Source: Muribaculaceae bacterium (GTDB lineage Bacteria > Bacteroidota > Bacteroidia > Bacteroidales > Muribaculaceae). Taken from it: 36,357 bases of DNA. The stretch spans positions 1-36,357 of the forward strand of contig JAIDTL010000068.1 of assembly GCA_029060725.1 (NCBI GenBank), written 5' to 3'. The notes under the pieces were generated by a model. It was not told where the DNA came from and did no database searches. It saw nothing but the letters and a program-made list of their open reading frames with translations. Position 1 is the stretch's first letter. Every line of letters starts with the position of its first letter. Both the position numbers and the translations under genes were made by a program. Below are positions 17,576-25,634 of the stretch, in pieces.

Positions 17576-18825
17576 TGATACGGACCGGTAAAGCCCCGAT
17601 GACACTGATGACCTACTGCGCCATCATGTCGATTTCGCTGATCGTGAATCTTCCTGGGCTGGCAGTAACACCAATGCTTGGGACACTCAGCACTATATTC
17701 CCACACACCACCCAAATTGAGAAGCAGCTCCTGACTGCACTCCCCAACCTCCTCATCATCCCCTTCGTCTTGATGTCGGGCAAGCTATCGCTCACCCGGC
17801 ATAAACTGGCGATCATTGTCGGAGGTCTTGTACTCTTCACTGCATGTGCGGTCGCCTATATGTTTGCTCCATCAATGGCAGCTCTTATAGTCATCAGCTG
17901 TCTCCTCGGATGCGCTGCCGGTCTGTTGATTCCATTCTCCACCGGTCTGATTGCTGACACATTCTCGGGCACGTACCGTATGAATCAGATGGGTATCCAG
18001 AGTGGTATCTCCAACTCCGCGCTCGTAGTTGCAACTTTTGTAGTAGGATGGCTTAGCCATGGCAACTGGCACCTGCCTTTCGCAGTTTATCTCGTCTGCC
18101 TAATTCCGCTCGTGCTTGCGTTCGGACTCCGTAAGGTGACTGCGACAACCGACAGCAATCCAGCCACCACAACAACAAACACCGCAACAGCCTCCACTCC
18201 AATAAAGAGCGCCTCCACGGAAAAGACAGTGGGTGGATTCTACATGGGCAGAATTTGGGCGCTGATCGGAGTGTATTTCTTCGTCACTTTCGCATCTATC
18301 TCAATTTCCTATTATTGCCCGTTCCTTATCGAGAAGAAAGATTGGAGCGCATCGCTTTCCGGCACTATCACGGCTATATATTTTCTCTTTATCCTACTTC
18401 CGGGATATTTCCTGCCATTCTTCATGAAGGTGCTTAAGGGAAACACATTCTTCTGGGCAGCAGTCATGATGCTGGTGGGTCAGGCATTGTTCGTATTCTG
18501 TGCAGATTCAGTGACCATGTGCATCGGTGCAGCACTTGTAGGTCTTGGCTACGGTATCTCACAGCCTATCATCTACGACAAGGCAGCCCAATGTGTCAAC
18601 AATGAGAAGAAAGCTACCATGGCACTCTCATTTGTATTGACTGCAAACTATTTGGCAATCGTGGTCTCTCCATTCTTGATCGGATTGCTCCGCGATATCT
18701 TCCATGTGGCAGCAGGGGGCACATTTGCATTCCTCATCAGCTTTATTCTCTTGATAGCATACGCAATCATCACCTTTGTGATGCGCAAGAAATTTGCATT
18801 CTCAGTAACTGCTCAGGATGCCTGA
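17575..18825 (+). CDS. MFS transporter
   Basis: A 416-residue major facilitator protein with about 12 membrane segments in two halves. A Thr/Ser/Ala-rich cytoplasmic loop (about 186-218) joins them. Family features include an extracellular-facing first segment, GRKVT-like basic residues in the central loop and an AGLLIPFSTGLIAD segment. The substrate is not evident. Its position 132 bp after gadC and before a porin suggests that it moves a metabolite tied to the acid-response genes, but an independent role is possible. Confidence 0.85.
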   Translation: MIRTGKAPMTLMTYCAIMSISLIVNLPGLAVTPMLGTLSTIFPHTTQIEKQLLTALPNLLIIPFVLMSGKLSLTRHKLAIIVGGLVLFTACAVAYMFAPSMAALIVISCLLGCAAGLLIPFSTGLIADTFSGTYRMNQMGIQSGISNSALVVATFVVGWLSHGNWHLPFAVYLVCLIPLVLAFGLRKVTATTDSNPATTTTNTATASTPIKSASTEKTVGGFYMGRIWALIGVYFFVTFASISISYYCPFLIEKKDWSASLSGTITAIYFLFILLPGYFLPFFMKVLKGNTFFWAAVMMLVGQALFVFCADSVTMCIGAALVGLGYGISQPIIYDKAAQCVNNEKKATMALSFVLTANYLAIVVSPFLIGLLRDIFHVAAGGTFAFLISFILLIAYAIITFVMRKKFAFSVTAQDA

Positions 18826-18828
18826 GTA

Positions 18829-18910
18829 AATGCATAATGCATAATTATCTACGCTCAAGCTAAAGCAAGTCATAATGCATAATTATCTACGCTCAAGTTA
18901 GGGCAATTGT
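18829..18910. repeat. Dispersed AT-rich repeat, copies B1 and B2
   Basis: Copy B1 (18829-18883) and a partial copy B2 (about 18873-18910) share ATGCATAATTATCTACGCTC followed by AAG. Both match 1008-1060, about 17.8 kb away. They lie between the MFS stop and the porin start. Confidence 0.8.
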
Positions 18911-18992
18911 AAGTCTCTGAAATTCAGACAATAACACATTATGATATAATACAATTTTATTTGATAAATTATTTAATTAATATAAAAATATT

Positions 18993-20273
18993 ATGAAAAA
19001 ACACTATTTTTTAGCAGTTGGGTTGGTAATGGCAGCCATGGGAGCATTTAATGCTTCCGCCCAGCGTGACAACCGGCACATGGAGTCGGGGGTCACAACC
19101 TTGATACATAATGAAAGCGCCAATCCCAACGATGTCGAGAATACAATGAAAAGCAATGCCCCGAAGGCTCCTAACGATAACGGTCTTCCTCGTTTTGCAA
19201 TAGTAGGCAAGAACAATGATTTCTATCTCGGTATAGGCGGACAATTCTTGGGTGAAGGAGTCTTCACTTGGGGCGACAATATGCCGTCGGCTACATTGTT
19301 CACACCCTCATCTCTTACCCCCGCAAAGCCGGGCAATGGAGGTAACACCCAATTCGCATGGCAGACCTCATCGCTATATATGAACTTTGTGGCTATGCCG
19401 GGATCTGACAACCAGATAGGCATCTTCTTCAAAGGAACCTTCATGGGAGATCATGATACATTCAAATTGAAGCACTTGTATGCAAAATATCGTGGGTTGA
19501 CTATCGGTCACACTACAAGTTTGTTTACTGATGGTGCAGCTGAACCAATGACTATCGACTATGAAGGACCTAACGGATATCCTTTCTTAGGACTCTTCAC
19601 AGCTTACTGGGAACAGAACTTCACGAAGCATTTTTCCGGAGCCATAGGTATTGATGCTCCTACTGCTTCTATGACAACCAACAGTACAACAGAGAAAATC
19701 AATCAGCGTATTCCTGCAGTGCCTCTCTATCTGCAGTATGCATGGGACGGAGGAGCATCACATGTTCGTCTATCCGGATTGATCAGACCGATGCAATACC
19801 GAAATCTTTCTGCAGCAGCTAATGAGACAGCAGTAGGCGGGGGAGTGCAGGTGTCCGGTATGACAAAAGTTGTAGGTAATCTTGGTGCTAACTTTAATGC
19901 CGCATACGGTAAGGGCATTGGTACATATCTTCAGGATGACAACGGACTCGGACTTGACGTAGTGGCCACATCGACTCCCGGAAAGATGGAGACAGTGAAG
20001 ACATTCGGGGTGACCGGAGGACTGAGCTATAAATTCTCTTCGAAAGTATCAAGCAACCTTACATACAGCCATCTCGTAAACTGGCTGCCTGATGATGCAG
20101 TGGTTTCTGATAGCCAATACCGTTATGGCGACTATGTAGCAGCCAATGTAATCTACAATATCAATAAATTTATCTCTGCAGGCATTGAATACGACTACGG
20201 CCATCGCAAGAGCTTCAATGGGGAAGGTCTGCACGCCAACCGCCTCCAGTGCCAATTGGCAGTAACGTTCTAA
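18993..20273 (+). CDS. Outer-membrane porin, DcaP-like
   Basis: A 426-residue protein with a signal peptide cleaved near A23 (FNASA-QRD) and a long run of amphipathic beta strands ending in a terminal Phe (LQCQLAVTF), as expected for a BamA-inserted barrel. The region FYLGIGGQFLGEGVFTWGD and the later GLSYKFSSKVSSNLTYSHL resemble the DcaP/porin families that pass small acids. It lies downstream of gadB-glsA-gadC-MFS on the same strand with a 167-bp gap, and its stop is 1 bp from that of the convergent regulator gene. A role in glutamate or glutamine entry is only an inference. Confidence 0.78.
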   Translation: MKKHYFLAVGLVMAAMGAFNASAQRDNRHMESGVTTLIHNESANPNDVENTMKSNAPKAPNDNGLPRFAIVGKNNDFYLGIGGQFLGEGVFTWGDNMPSATLFTPSSLTPAKPGNGGNTQFAWQTSSLYMNFVAMPGSDNQIGIFFKGTFMGDHDTFKLKHLYAKYRGLTIGHTTSLFTDGAAEPMTIDYEGPNGYPFLGLFTAYWEQNFTKHFSGAIGIDAPTASMTTNSTTEKINQRIPAVPLYLQYAWDGGASHVRLSGLIRPMQYRNLSAAANETAVGGGVQVSGMTKVVGNLGANFNAAYGKGIGTYLQDDNGLGLDVVATSTPGKMETVKTFGVTGGLSYKFSSKVSSNLTYSHLVNWLPDDAVVSDSQYRYGDYVAANVIYNINKFISAGIEYDYGHRKSFNGEGLHANRLQCQLAVTF

Positions 20274-20274
20274 A

Positions 20275-21984
20275 CTATTTTACAAGAGCACGCAGGAAAT
20301 CTTCGAGCGAGTCATCGCCCGACAGACCAAAGCGTTGCCTAAGACGTCTCTTAGCCTGCCGCAAAGCACCCGGCGTGACATTCAAGATGCCGCATACCTG
20401 TTGGCTTGAAAGACCCATATATAGATATGTGCATAGCCGTATGTTGTTTGGCGATATTGTAGGCGACAGTACTTTCAGACGTTCGGCGAATTCGGGACTT
20501 ACCTCGGCAAACGTTTTTTCGAAAGCCATCATCTCTTCCTTCCCTGCAAAATGCATCTTGATGTTGGTTTCAATCTCAGTTAGGTCTTTCGCAGACACAC
20601 TACCCTCCAGCCTAAGTCGCGCAGTCTCTTCCTTTACCTTATCGAGCACCTTCTCCGACTCTTCTCTGGAGAGCGACATGGCAAGAATCTGACGTTCCAT
20701 CTTCTCGGCCTCCAACTGGAGGCCGATTGTCTTTATCTTGTTGCGATGACGTATCCACTGGACTGCGATTAAAGATAGCAGAAGGAGGATGACGAGGGAC
20801 ACTGCGACAGTGTAATGCCTACTCTCTATAGCCTGTCTCTCCCGCTCCGCTTCGGCCTCGTGCTGACGCAGAGCGTTGACGCGCTCGAGATATTCTTTCT
20901 TCTCGGGGTCGTTGTTTTTATTGATAGAATCATTTGCCGCTATACATCTTCTAAGGGCTCTCAAGGCTTCCCTGTCTTTACCGATTGACTCGAGATACCG
21001 TGAATAAACTCCATATACCTCTTTCTGAAAATCCCAATCATTGACTTCAGTCCCATGACTAAGTGTGAAATAATATGCGGCAGAGTCCGGACGGCCTGTT
21101 CTCATGTAGTGAGCGCAGAGCAAAGCCTCATACAGTGCCTTTGTCTCCGAAAACGGCTCTTTCAGTTCAGGATATTCCGACAATATATTGACAATATGAT
21201 ATCCTTCGAATAGAGAAGCGCTGTCTTTAAAGAAGCAATGGCGGTTTCGAAGCAGGACTTCCCTTGTGAAAAGATCACCGGTAGCATCACTGTCAGCCAG
21301 CAGCGCATCTATTTTCGCACGTCCCTCATCAAGATATCCGGCACGGCAAAGCACTGTCGGCTCGTTAAGACGAACATTAACGCGTCGCATTTCCCTGCCG
21401 GATTTGGTATACAGAGAATCAGCCATCTGAAGATAGAAAAGGGCGAGATTCGGAGAGTTGACATACTGAAGGCTATTTGACAAAAGCACTGCAATGTTAC
21501 CAGCCTGTGGAAGGTCTTCTATCTCACGGTAGTAGTCAAGGGAGGCCAGAAGTTCCTTAAATGTCTCAATCGTCTTCAATCGGAAGTATGGATTGTCGAA
21601 ATCCATCAATCTATGCTGTATATAGTCGTCAGGTGCAGCCATTTCCGCAGCTTTCCTCACACTGTCTATAATTGTCTTTACCATATCAGGAGATCCATCC
21701 ACCATATATTTATAGACTTGCCAGTAGTCCGCGCAAGCCCGGGCATCGATCCCATTCTGCCCTTTCAGGTCATTTGCAATGCTCTTCATGGAATCTACTA
21801 TCGGCTGCAGTCTGTCGGGATCCGTAGCTATGAAATACATATTTTCCGCCGCCATAGTCAGCGAATCGAAGGCAGGCGTGATCGACGGCCATCCATACGG
21901 AGCGACCGTAGATGCGTGACGGCGGCAACCTTGCGACAATGCCAATGCCGTCAGCAGAGCGATGAGTGTGACTAAATGTTTCAT
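20275..21984 (-). CDS. Membrane-spanning TPR / HTH regulator
   Basis: A 569-residue protein with an N-terminal signal or weak lipobox (LSQGC, C20), a helical TPR-like region (about 25-385), one membrane segment (about 390-409) followed by basic residues (RHRNKIK), a coiled coil (about 413-465) and a C-terminal LuxR-like helix-turn-helix (about 505-555: NIRLCTYLYMGLSSQQVCGI and following basic helix). The topology places TPRs in the periplasm and the DNA-binding part in the cytoplasm. It diverges from the fimbrial operon, 147 bp away, and is the obvious candidate to regulate it. Family name uncertain; I do not assign one. Confidence 0.83.
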   Translation of the reverse strand: MKHLVTLIALLTALALSQGCRRHASTVAPYGWPSITPAFDSLTMAAENMYFIATDPDRLQPIVDSMKSIANDLKGQNGIDARACADYWQVYKYMVDGSPDMVKTIIDSVRKAAEMAAPDDYIQHRLMDFDNPYFRLKTIETFKELLASLDYYREIEDLPQAGNIAVLLSNSLQYVNSPNLALFYLQMADSLYTKSGREMRRVNVRLNEPTVLCRAGYLDEGRAKIDALLADSDATGDLFTREVLLRNRHCFFKDSASLFEGYHIVNILSEYPELKEPFSETKALYEALLCAHYMRTGRPDSAAYYFTLSHGTEVNDWDFQKEVYGVYSRYLESIGKDREALRALRRCIAANDSINKNNDPEKKEYLERVNALRQHEAEAERERQAIESRHYTVAVSLVILLLLSLIAVQWIRHRNKIKTIGLQLEAEKMERQILAMSLSREESEKVLDKVKEETARLRLEGSVSAKDLTEIETNIKMHFAGKEEMMAFEKTFAEVSPEFAERLKVLSPTISPNNIRLCTYLYMGLSSQQVCGILNVTPGALRQAKRRLRQRFGLSGDDSLEDFLRALVK

Positions 21985-21988
21985 ACTG

Positions 21989-22019
21989 CAAAATTACAAC
22001 GATAGCATGTGTTATGCAA
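21989..22019 (-). promoter_or_regulatory. Promoter predicting a leaderless regulator mRNA
   Basis: On the minus strand TTG (22019-22017), a 20-bp spacer and TAATTTTG (21996-21989) match the -33/-7 consensus. The box is followed by CAGT and the ATG, exactly as at the Sel1 gene. Confidence 0.68.
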
Positions 22020-22021
22020 GT

Positions 22022-22049
22022 GTTACATGTGAATGTCACGATTTGTAAC
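22022..22049. promoter_or_regulatory. Candidate operator between divergent regulator and fimbrial promoters
   Basis: GTTACA (22022-22027) and TGTAAC (22044-22049) form an inverted repeat, inside which GTGAATGTCAC (22029-22039) is a second palindrome. The element lies exactly between the two divergent -33 boxes, where a bound regulator could affect both promoters. Confidence 0.5.
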
Positions 22050-22057
22050 GCCTTAAA

Positions 22058-22090
22058 TTTGGACTATAACGCTGTCCGCATCTACTTTTG
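22058..22090 (+). promoter_or_regulatory. Promoter of the fimbrial operon
   Basis: A -33 TTTG (22058-22061), a 21-bp spacer and a -7 box TACTTTTG (22083-22090) match the Bacteroidetes consensus well. The DUF3575 ATG at 22132 follows 41 bp later, giving a leader of roughly 35 nt. Confidence 0.78.
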
Positions 22091-22131
22091 CAACCGAATT
22101 TCCAATCTCACCATAATATCAGCCTTACATC

Positions 22132-23316
22132 ATGACTTATCTCACCGGCATACATCAAGGAATACTCCGCTTCCTCATCACTATGACATACATCGTGACG
22201 GCAGTCGGTGTGTGTGGCGCGCATGGTATGGACACCATTCAATTAGAGATACATTATCCAGTGGCAAAATACGCCTTCATGCCTGATTTCAGAGACAACC
22301 GCGGAATAATAGACAGTCTCGAAATGGTTCTTAAGTATGGCCCCCCATTGAGGATAGACATCGTGTCAAGTTCATCTCCGGAGGGGAACGCAAAGTTCAA
22401 TCAGCGTCTTTCAGAACGACGCACGGCTACCGCCCTCAAATTACTATCATCGATCTCCGGAATGACGACAGATAGCCTTATTTACAACTCTGGAGGAGCA
22501 GATTGGACCGGATTAACACCATATATGGAAAAGATCACACGCCAACGCCAACTGAGAAGACTTGACGGAGGGACAGTGTGGCGCCATTTGAAGGATTCCG
22601 TCTTCCCTAATCGGAGGGTATCGCGTATCACCATCGTCACACGCGGCCCGCTTATGCTCCTTGAGGAAGATGCGTCAGACTACTATGCTACAGTGGCAGA
22701 GTCACCCACCGGCCACAATCTCCTATCTTACGTCTATCCGGACCGGTACGAGCCGAGAGGATGGAAGCCATGCTTGTCACGAATCACCGGGGCACTGCGC
22801 AGCAACCTTCTATACGACATGGCTACCATGCCCAACTTAGGAATAGAGCTGGCAATTCCCCACGGATGGTCTGTTGGGTTGAACTGCATATATGCCTGGT
22901 GGGGTGGGCAAAGGCATGCCCGCTATCTGCGACTGCAGATCTGGGAACTTTTCGCACGTCGCTACTTCGGACAGTGCGAGCTGACAGGATGGCACATAGG
23001 TCTCTACGCACAGATAGGACGCTACGATATATGCCTCAACGGCAATGGATACCTCAGTGGATATTCCGGCGCGACCTTCTTCCAACGCCCTACCCTGGGG
23101 GGAGGCTTGGAGGCCGGCTATGCCATGCGCCTCACCAAAAAGCTCAACCTTGACTTCACTGTGGGAGTAGGAGTGCTGTCCGGACAGTATCAGACTTATA
23201 CCGCAACACCGGGACACCATAGCGTATGGCAGTCGACGCGCCAACGTCGCTATTTCGGACCGTCGAAAGCAGAGATAGCCCTCGTATGGCTTTTCGGGGA
23301 AGGAGGTGAGAAATGA
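22132..23316 (+). CDS. DUF3575 protein with OmpA-like region (fimbrial locus)
   Basis: A 394-residue exported protein with a hydrophobic N-terminus (about 1-31). Residues about 70-110 resemble an OmpA-type peptidoglycan-binding motif (SSSSPEGNAKFNQRLSERR), and residues about 220-394 match DUF3575, a predicted outer-membrane region. DUF3575 proteins are regular members of Bacteroidales fimbrial operons and may anchor the appendage to cell wall and outer membrane. A later in-frame ATG at 22183 gives a more compact signal peptide and could be the true start. It overlaps the DUF5119 gene by 4 bp. Confidence 0.82.
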   Translation: MTYLTGIHQGILRFLITMTYIVTAVGVCGAHGMDTIQLEIHYPVAKYAFMPDFRDNRGIIDSLEMVLKYGPPLRIDIVSSSSPEGNAKFNQRLSERRTATALKLLSSISGMTTDSLIYNSGGADWTGLTPYMEKITRQRQLRRLDGGTVWRHLKDSVFPNRRVSRITIVTRGPLMLLEEDASDYYATVAESPTGHNLLSYVYPDRYEPRGWKPCLSRITGALRSNLLYDMATMPNLGIELAIPHGWSVGLNCIYAWWGGQRHARYLRLQIWELFARRYFGQCELTGWHIGLYAQIGRYDICLNGNGYLSGYSGATFFQRPTLGGGLEAGYAMRLTKKLNLDFTVGVGVLSGQYQTYTATPGHHSVWQSTRQRRYFGPSKAEIALVWLFGEGGEK

Positions 23317-24284
23317 GACCTTGCATAGCAATCCTTACACTTCTGTCTGCAGCCATCCTTGCAGGATGCCAGCACCAGCAGGAACTCTGTTTCGACCATG
23401 ACCGCCACGAGAGAATCCCTATGGACGTGGAATTTGACTGGAGCGAACATCCTGAAGCGAATCCGGCAACGATGAGCCTCTACCTCTTCCCTGAAGACGG
23501 ACGCCCGTCGATCAGGTATGAGTTCAACGGTCGCGACGGAGGTCGCATCCTCGTGCCGACCGGTCGCTACACAGCGATCGCACTCAATTCTGACACGGAG
23601 GAGATTCTCGTGGAGGAGTCCGACCGGCTTGAGACATTCCGCGTGCGCCTACGCGATGCCTACGAGCTACAGGGGCTTTCCATGAGGGCTGCTGAAGTAC
23701 CCCGTGCACCGGGAGCGGAAGGGGAACGCATGGTCTGCGCTCCCACTAAGCTATGGAAGGCAAGGAGAGACGGACTTTTAGCCGATGAGGGAACGGAGGA
23801 AATTAAGAAATTCAGGATGCGTCCTACTGAGGCGATATGCCACTACACCGTGAGGATAGACTCAGTTGAGAACATCGGAGGCGTTGCATCGGTCAGTGCC
23901 ACCTTGTCGGGAATGGCCGGCGGGATGCTCCTCCATGACGGTATGCTGACCGACGAGACAGTGACAATACCTTTCGAGATAGCATCGGACGGAGAAGCTT
24001 CGCTGAGCGGCTCCTGGATGACCTTGGGCCATTGTGGACACTCACGCTGGCGCTCGGACATCGATCCCTCAACAACTAAACACATTTTCACAGTCTATGC
24101 GATTCTCGCCGACGGATCGAGATGGTATCACAACTACACGGTCACCGATCAGGTCCACGACTCCGACCCTGACAAGTGCGACATAGTTCTTGACAGGCTG
24201 AGCTTGCCTAAGGCTATGAGCGGAGGAGGATTCGACATATCGGTCGGTGAATGGCAGACAGTCACCCAGCTGATTCCCATGTAG
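23313..24284 (+). CDS. DUF5119 lipoprotein (fimbrial locus)
   Basis: A 323-residue lipoprotein with a clear lipobox (ILAGC, C19). The body matches DUF5119, a beta-rich family seen with fimbrillins in Bacteroidales, including SLYLFPEDG near 46 and a run of strands ending KCDIVLDRLSLP. Its ATG lies in the stop of the DUF3575 gene (ATGA), so translation is coupled. Likely an accessory or anchoring subunit on the cell surface; the exact place in the fimbria is unknown. Confidence 0.84.
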   Translation: MRPCIAILTLLSAAILAGCQHQQELCFDHDRHERIPMDVEFDWSEHPEANPATMSLYLFPEDGRPSIRYEFNGRDGGRILVPTGRYTAIALNSDTEEILVEESDRLETFRVRLRDAYELQGLSMRAAEVPRAPGAEGERMVCAPTKLWKARRDGLLADEGTEEIKKFRMRPTEAICHYTVRIDSVENIGGVASVSATLSGMAGGMLLHDGMLTDETVTIPFEIASDGEASLSGSWMTLGHCGHSRWRSDIDPSTTKHIFTVYAILADGSRWYHNYTVTDQVHDSDPDKCDIVLDRLSLPKAMSGGGFDISVGEWQTVTQLIPM

Positions 24285-24344
24285 GAAATATCAACAAACA
24301 CATAAGTCAACAAACAACAATCATTCATTTAAAACTTCAACAGC

Positions 24345-25559
24345 ATGAAAAAATCAGTATTCCTGACATCAGCGGCACTTCTTGCGCTGGTGTCCTGCTC
24401 AGAAGACGAGATTAAACAGGTCAACCGGGGTCATGCCATCGATTTCCGTGCCGTGACAGCGTCACGCGCCATAGAGACTACGATGACGAACCTAAAATCG
24501 TTCTATGTCACGGCGTTTGACGGTGCCAACATCTACGACGGCATTCAGGACGCGGCATTCGCCAACACCGGAGGATACTTCCTATCCGAGACACTTCATT
24601 ATTGGCCTGAAGACGAAAATAAGGTGCTCTCTTTCGCTGCCTACTCTCCCGCTATGACCGATAAAGGGGGCTTCCTTAACGGCAATTTGTCGCTTACCGG
24701 ATCCGGGCTGACCCTATCGGGCTTTGCCCCACGCTACGACCTTTCGAAGCAGATCGACTTCATACATGCCTTCGGCACGGGCAGCAAAAAGCATGATGAG
24801 AAGACGGGAGTGGCTCTCAATTTCTCACACGCACTATCACAGATAGAAGTGAAGGCTATGAACGGGGGCACGAATCAATTCACCATAGCCGGAGTCAAGA
24901 TAGTGGGAGCTATGAATGCCGGTGACTATGATAACGCCTACGGTTGGAATACAGCAGGTAAGACCAAAGGAAGCTACAAGGTTCTTCTCGACAATCCTAT
25001 CGTACTCAAGAAGCAGCCTCAGGCGCAGTCACTTATGGCAGAGTCCGGGACCGCAATGCTCATTCCCCAACGTTTGACGGCATGGAAGACAGATGACGCG
25101 AACAATACAGCCGGAGGCGCCTACATAGCAGTGAAAGTCAATATCAAGGACAACGATGGCAAACTACTTTTCCCCCGCGACAATGACGAAAACGCCTATG
25201 GATGGGTAGCCGTGCCGATCTCGACTCATTGGGAAGCAGGCAAGAAATACGTTTATACACTTGACTTCGCTACCGGCGCAGGCGTAGTAGCACCTCCAAC
25301 AGGTGGCGAAAACCAGTTTGACCCGGGACTCCCCGGCGACAAGAATGACAAGGACCATCCGAAGAACGATAACGACGACTCCAACGACAACGGTGACGAT
25401 GACGAAAAGAAGCCGGGTGGCAGCGGACAGGGAGAGGATCCGGAAAATGACCCCGAGGTGCCCAAGCCAGGCGATACCATTCTCGATACCCCCATAATGT
25501 TCAAGGTGACTGTAACAGAATGGACAGAGATAGCCGAGAATCCATCCACCATACTCTAA
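24345..25559 (+). CDS. Fimbrillin family (Mfa-like) lipoprotein
   Basis: A 404-residue lipoprotein (ALVSC, C18) of the fimbrillin/Mfa-like family. N-terminal residues 25-60 (IDFRAVTASRAIETT) and the LHYWPEDENKVLSFAAYSP segment are typical, as is the LNFSHALSQIEVKA motif. In the family, processing near the N-terminus and donor-strand exchange let subunits polymerise. Residues about 320-378 form an Asp/Asn/Gly/Pro-rich acidic linker that precedes the last strand (IMFKVTVTEWTEI). That linker is unusual and is unlikely to be globular. Could be the main stalk or a tip/anchor subunit. Confidence 0.88.
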   Translation: MKKSVFLTSAALLALVSCSEDEIKQVNRGHAIDFRAVTASRAIETTMTNLKSFYVTAFDGANIYDGIQDAAFANTGGYFLSETLHYWPEDENKVLSFAAYSPAMTDKGGFLNGNLSLTGSGLTLSGFAPRYDLSKQIDFIHAFGTGSKKHDEKTGVALNFSHALSQIEVKAMNGGTNQFTIAGVKIVGAMNAGDYDNAYGWNTAGKTKGSYKVLLDNPIVLKKQPQAQSLMAESGTAMLIPQRLTAWKTDDANNTAGGAYIAVKVNIKDNDGKLLFPRDNDENAYGWVAVPISTHWEAGKKYVYTLDFATGAGVVAPPTGGENQFDPGLPGDKNDKDHPKNDNDDSNDNGDDDEKKPGGSGQGEDPENDPEVPKPGDTILDTPIMFKVTVTEWTEIAENPSTIL

Positions 25560-25579
25560 AGCATCAATACAACACTACA

Positions 25580-25609
25580 ATTCGGTCGGAAATGAATCTC
25601 CGGCCGAAT
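25580..25609 (+). promoter_or_regulatory. Stem-loop between the fimbrillin and DUF4906 genes
   Basis: ATTCGGTCGGA pairs with TCCGGCCGAAT (11 bp with one G-U) around an 8-nt loop. There is no T-run, so it is more likely an attenuator or an mRNA-protecting 3' end that favours fimbrillin over the downstream subunit. Confidence 0.62.
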
Positions 25610-25634
25610 ACCAATATAAACCAAAAGCTTGATT

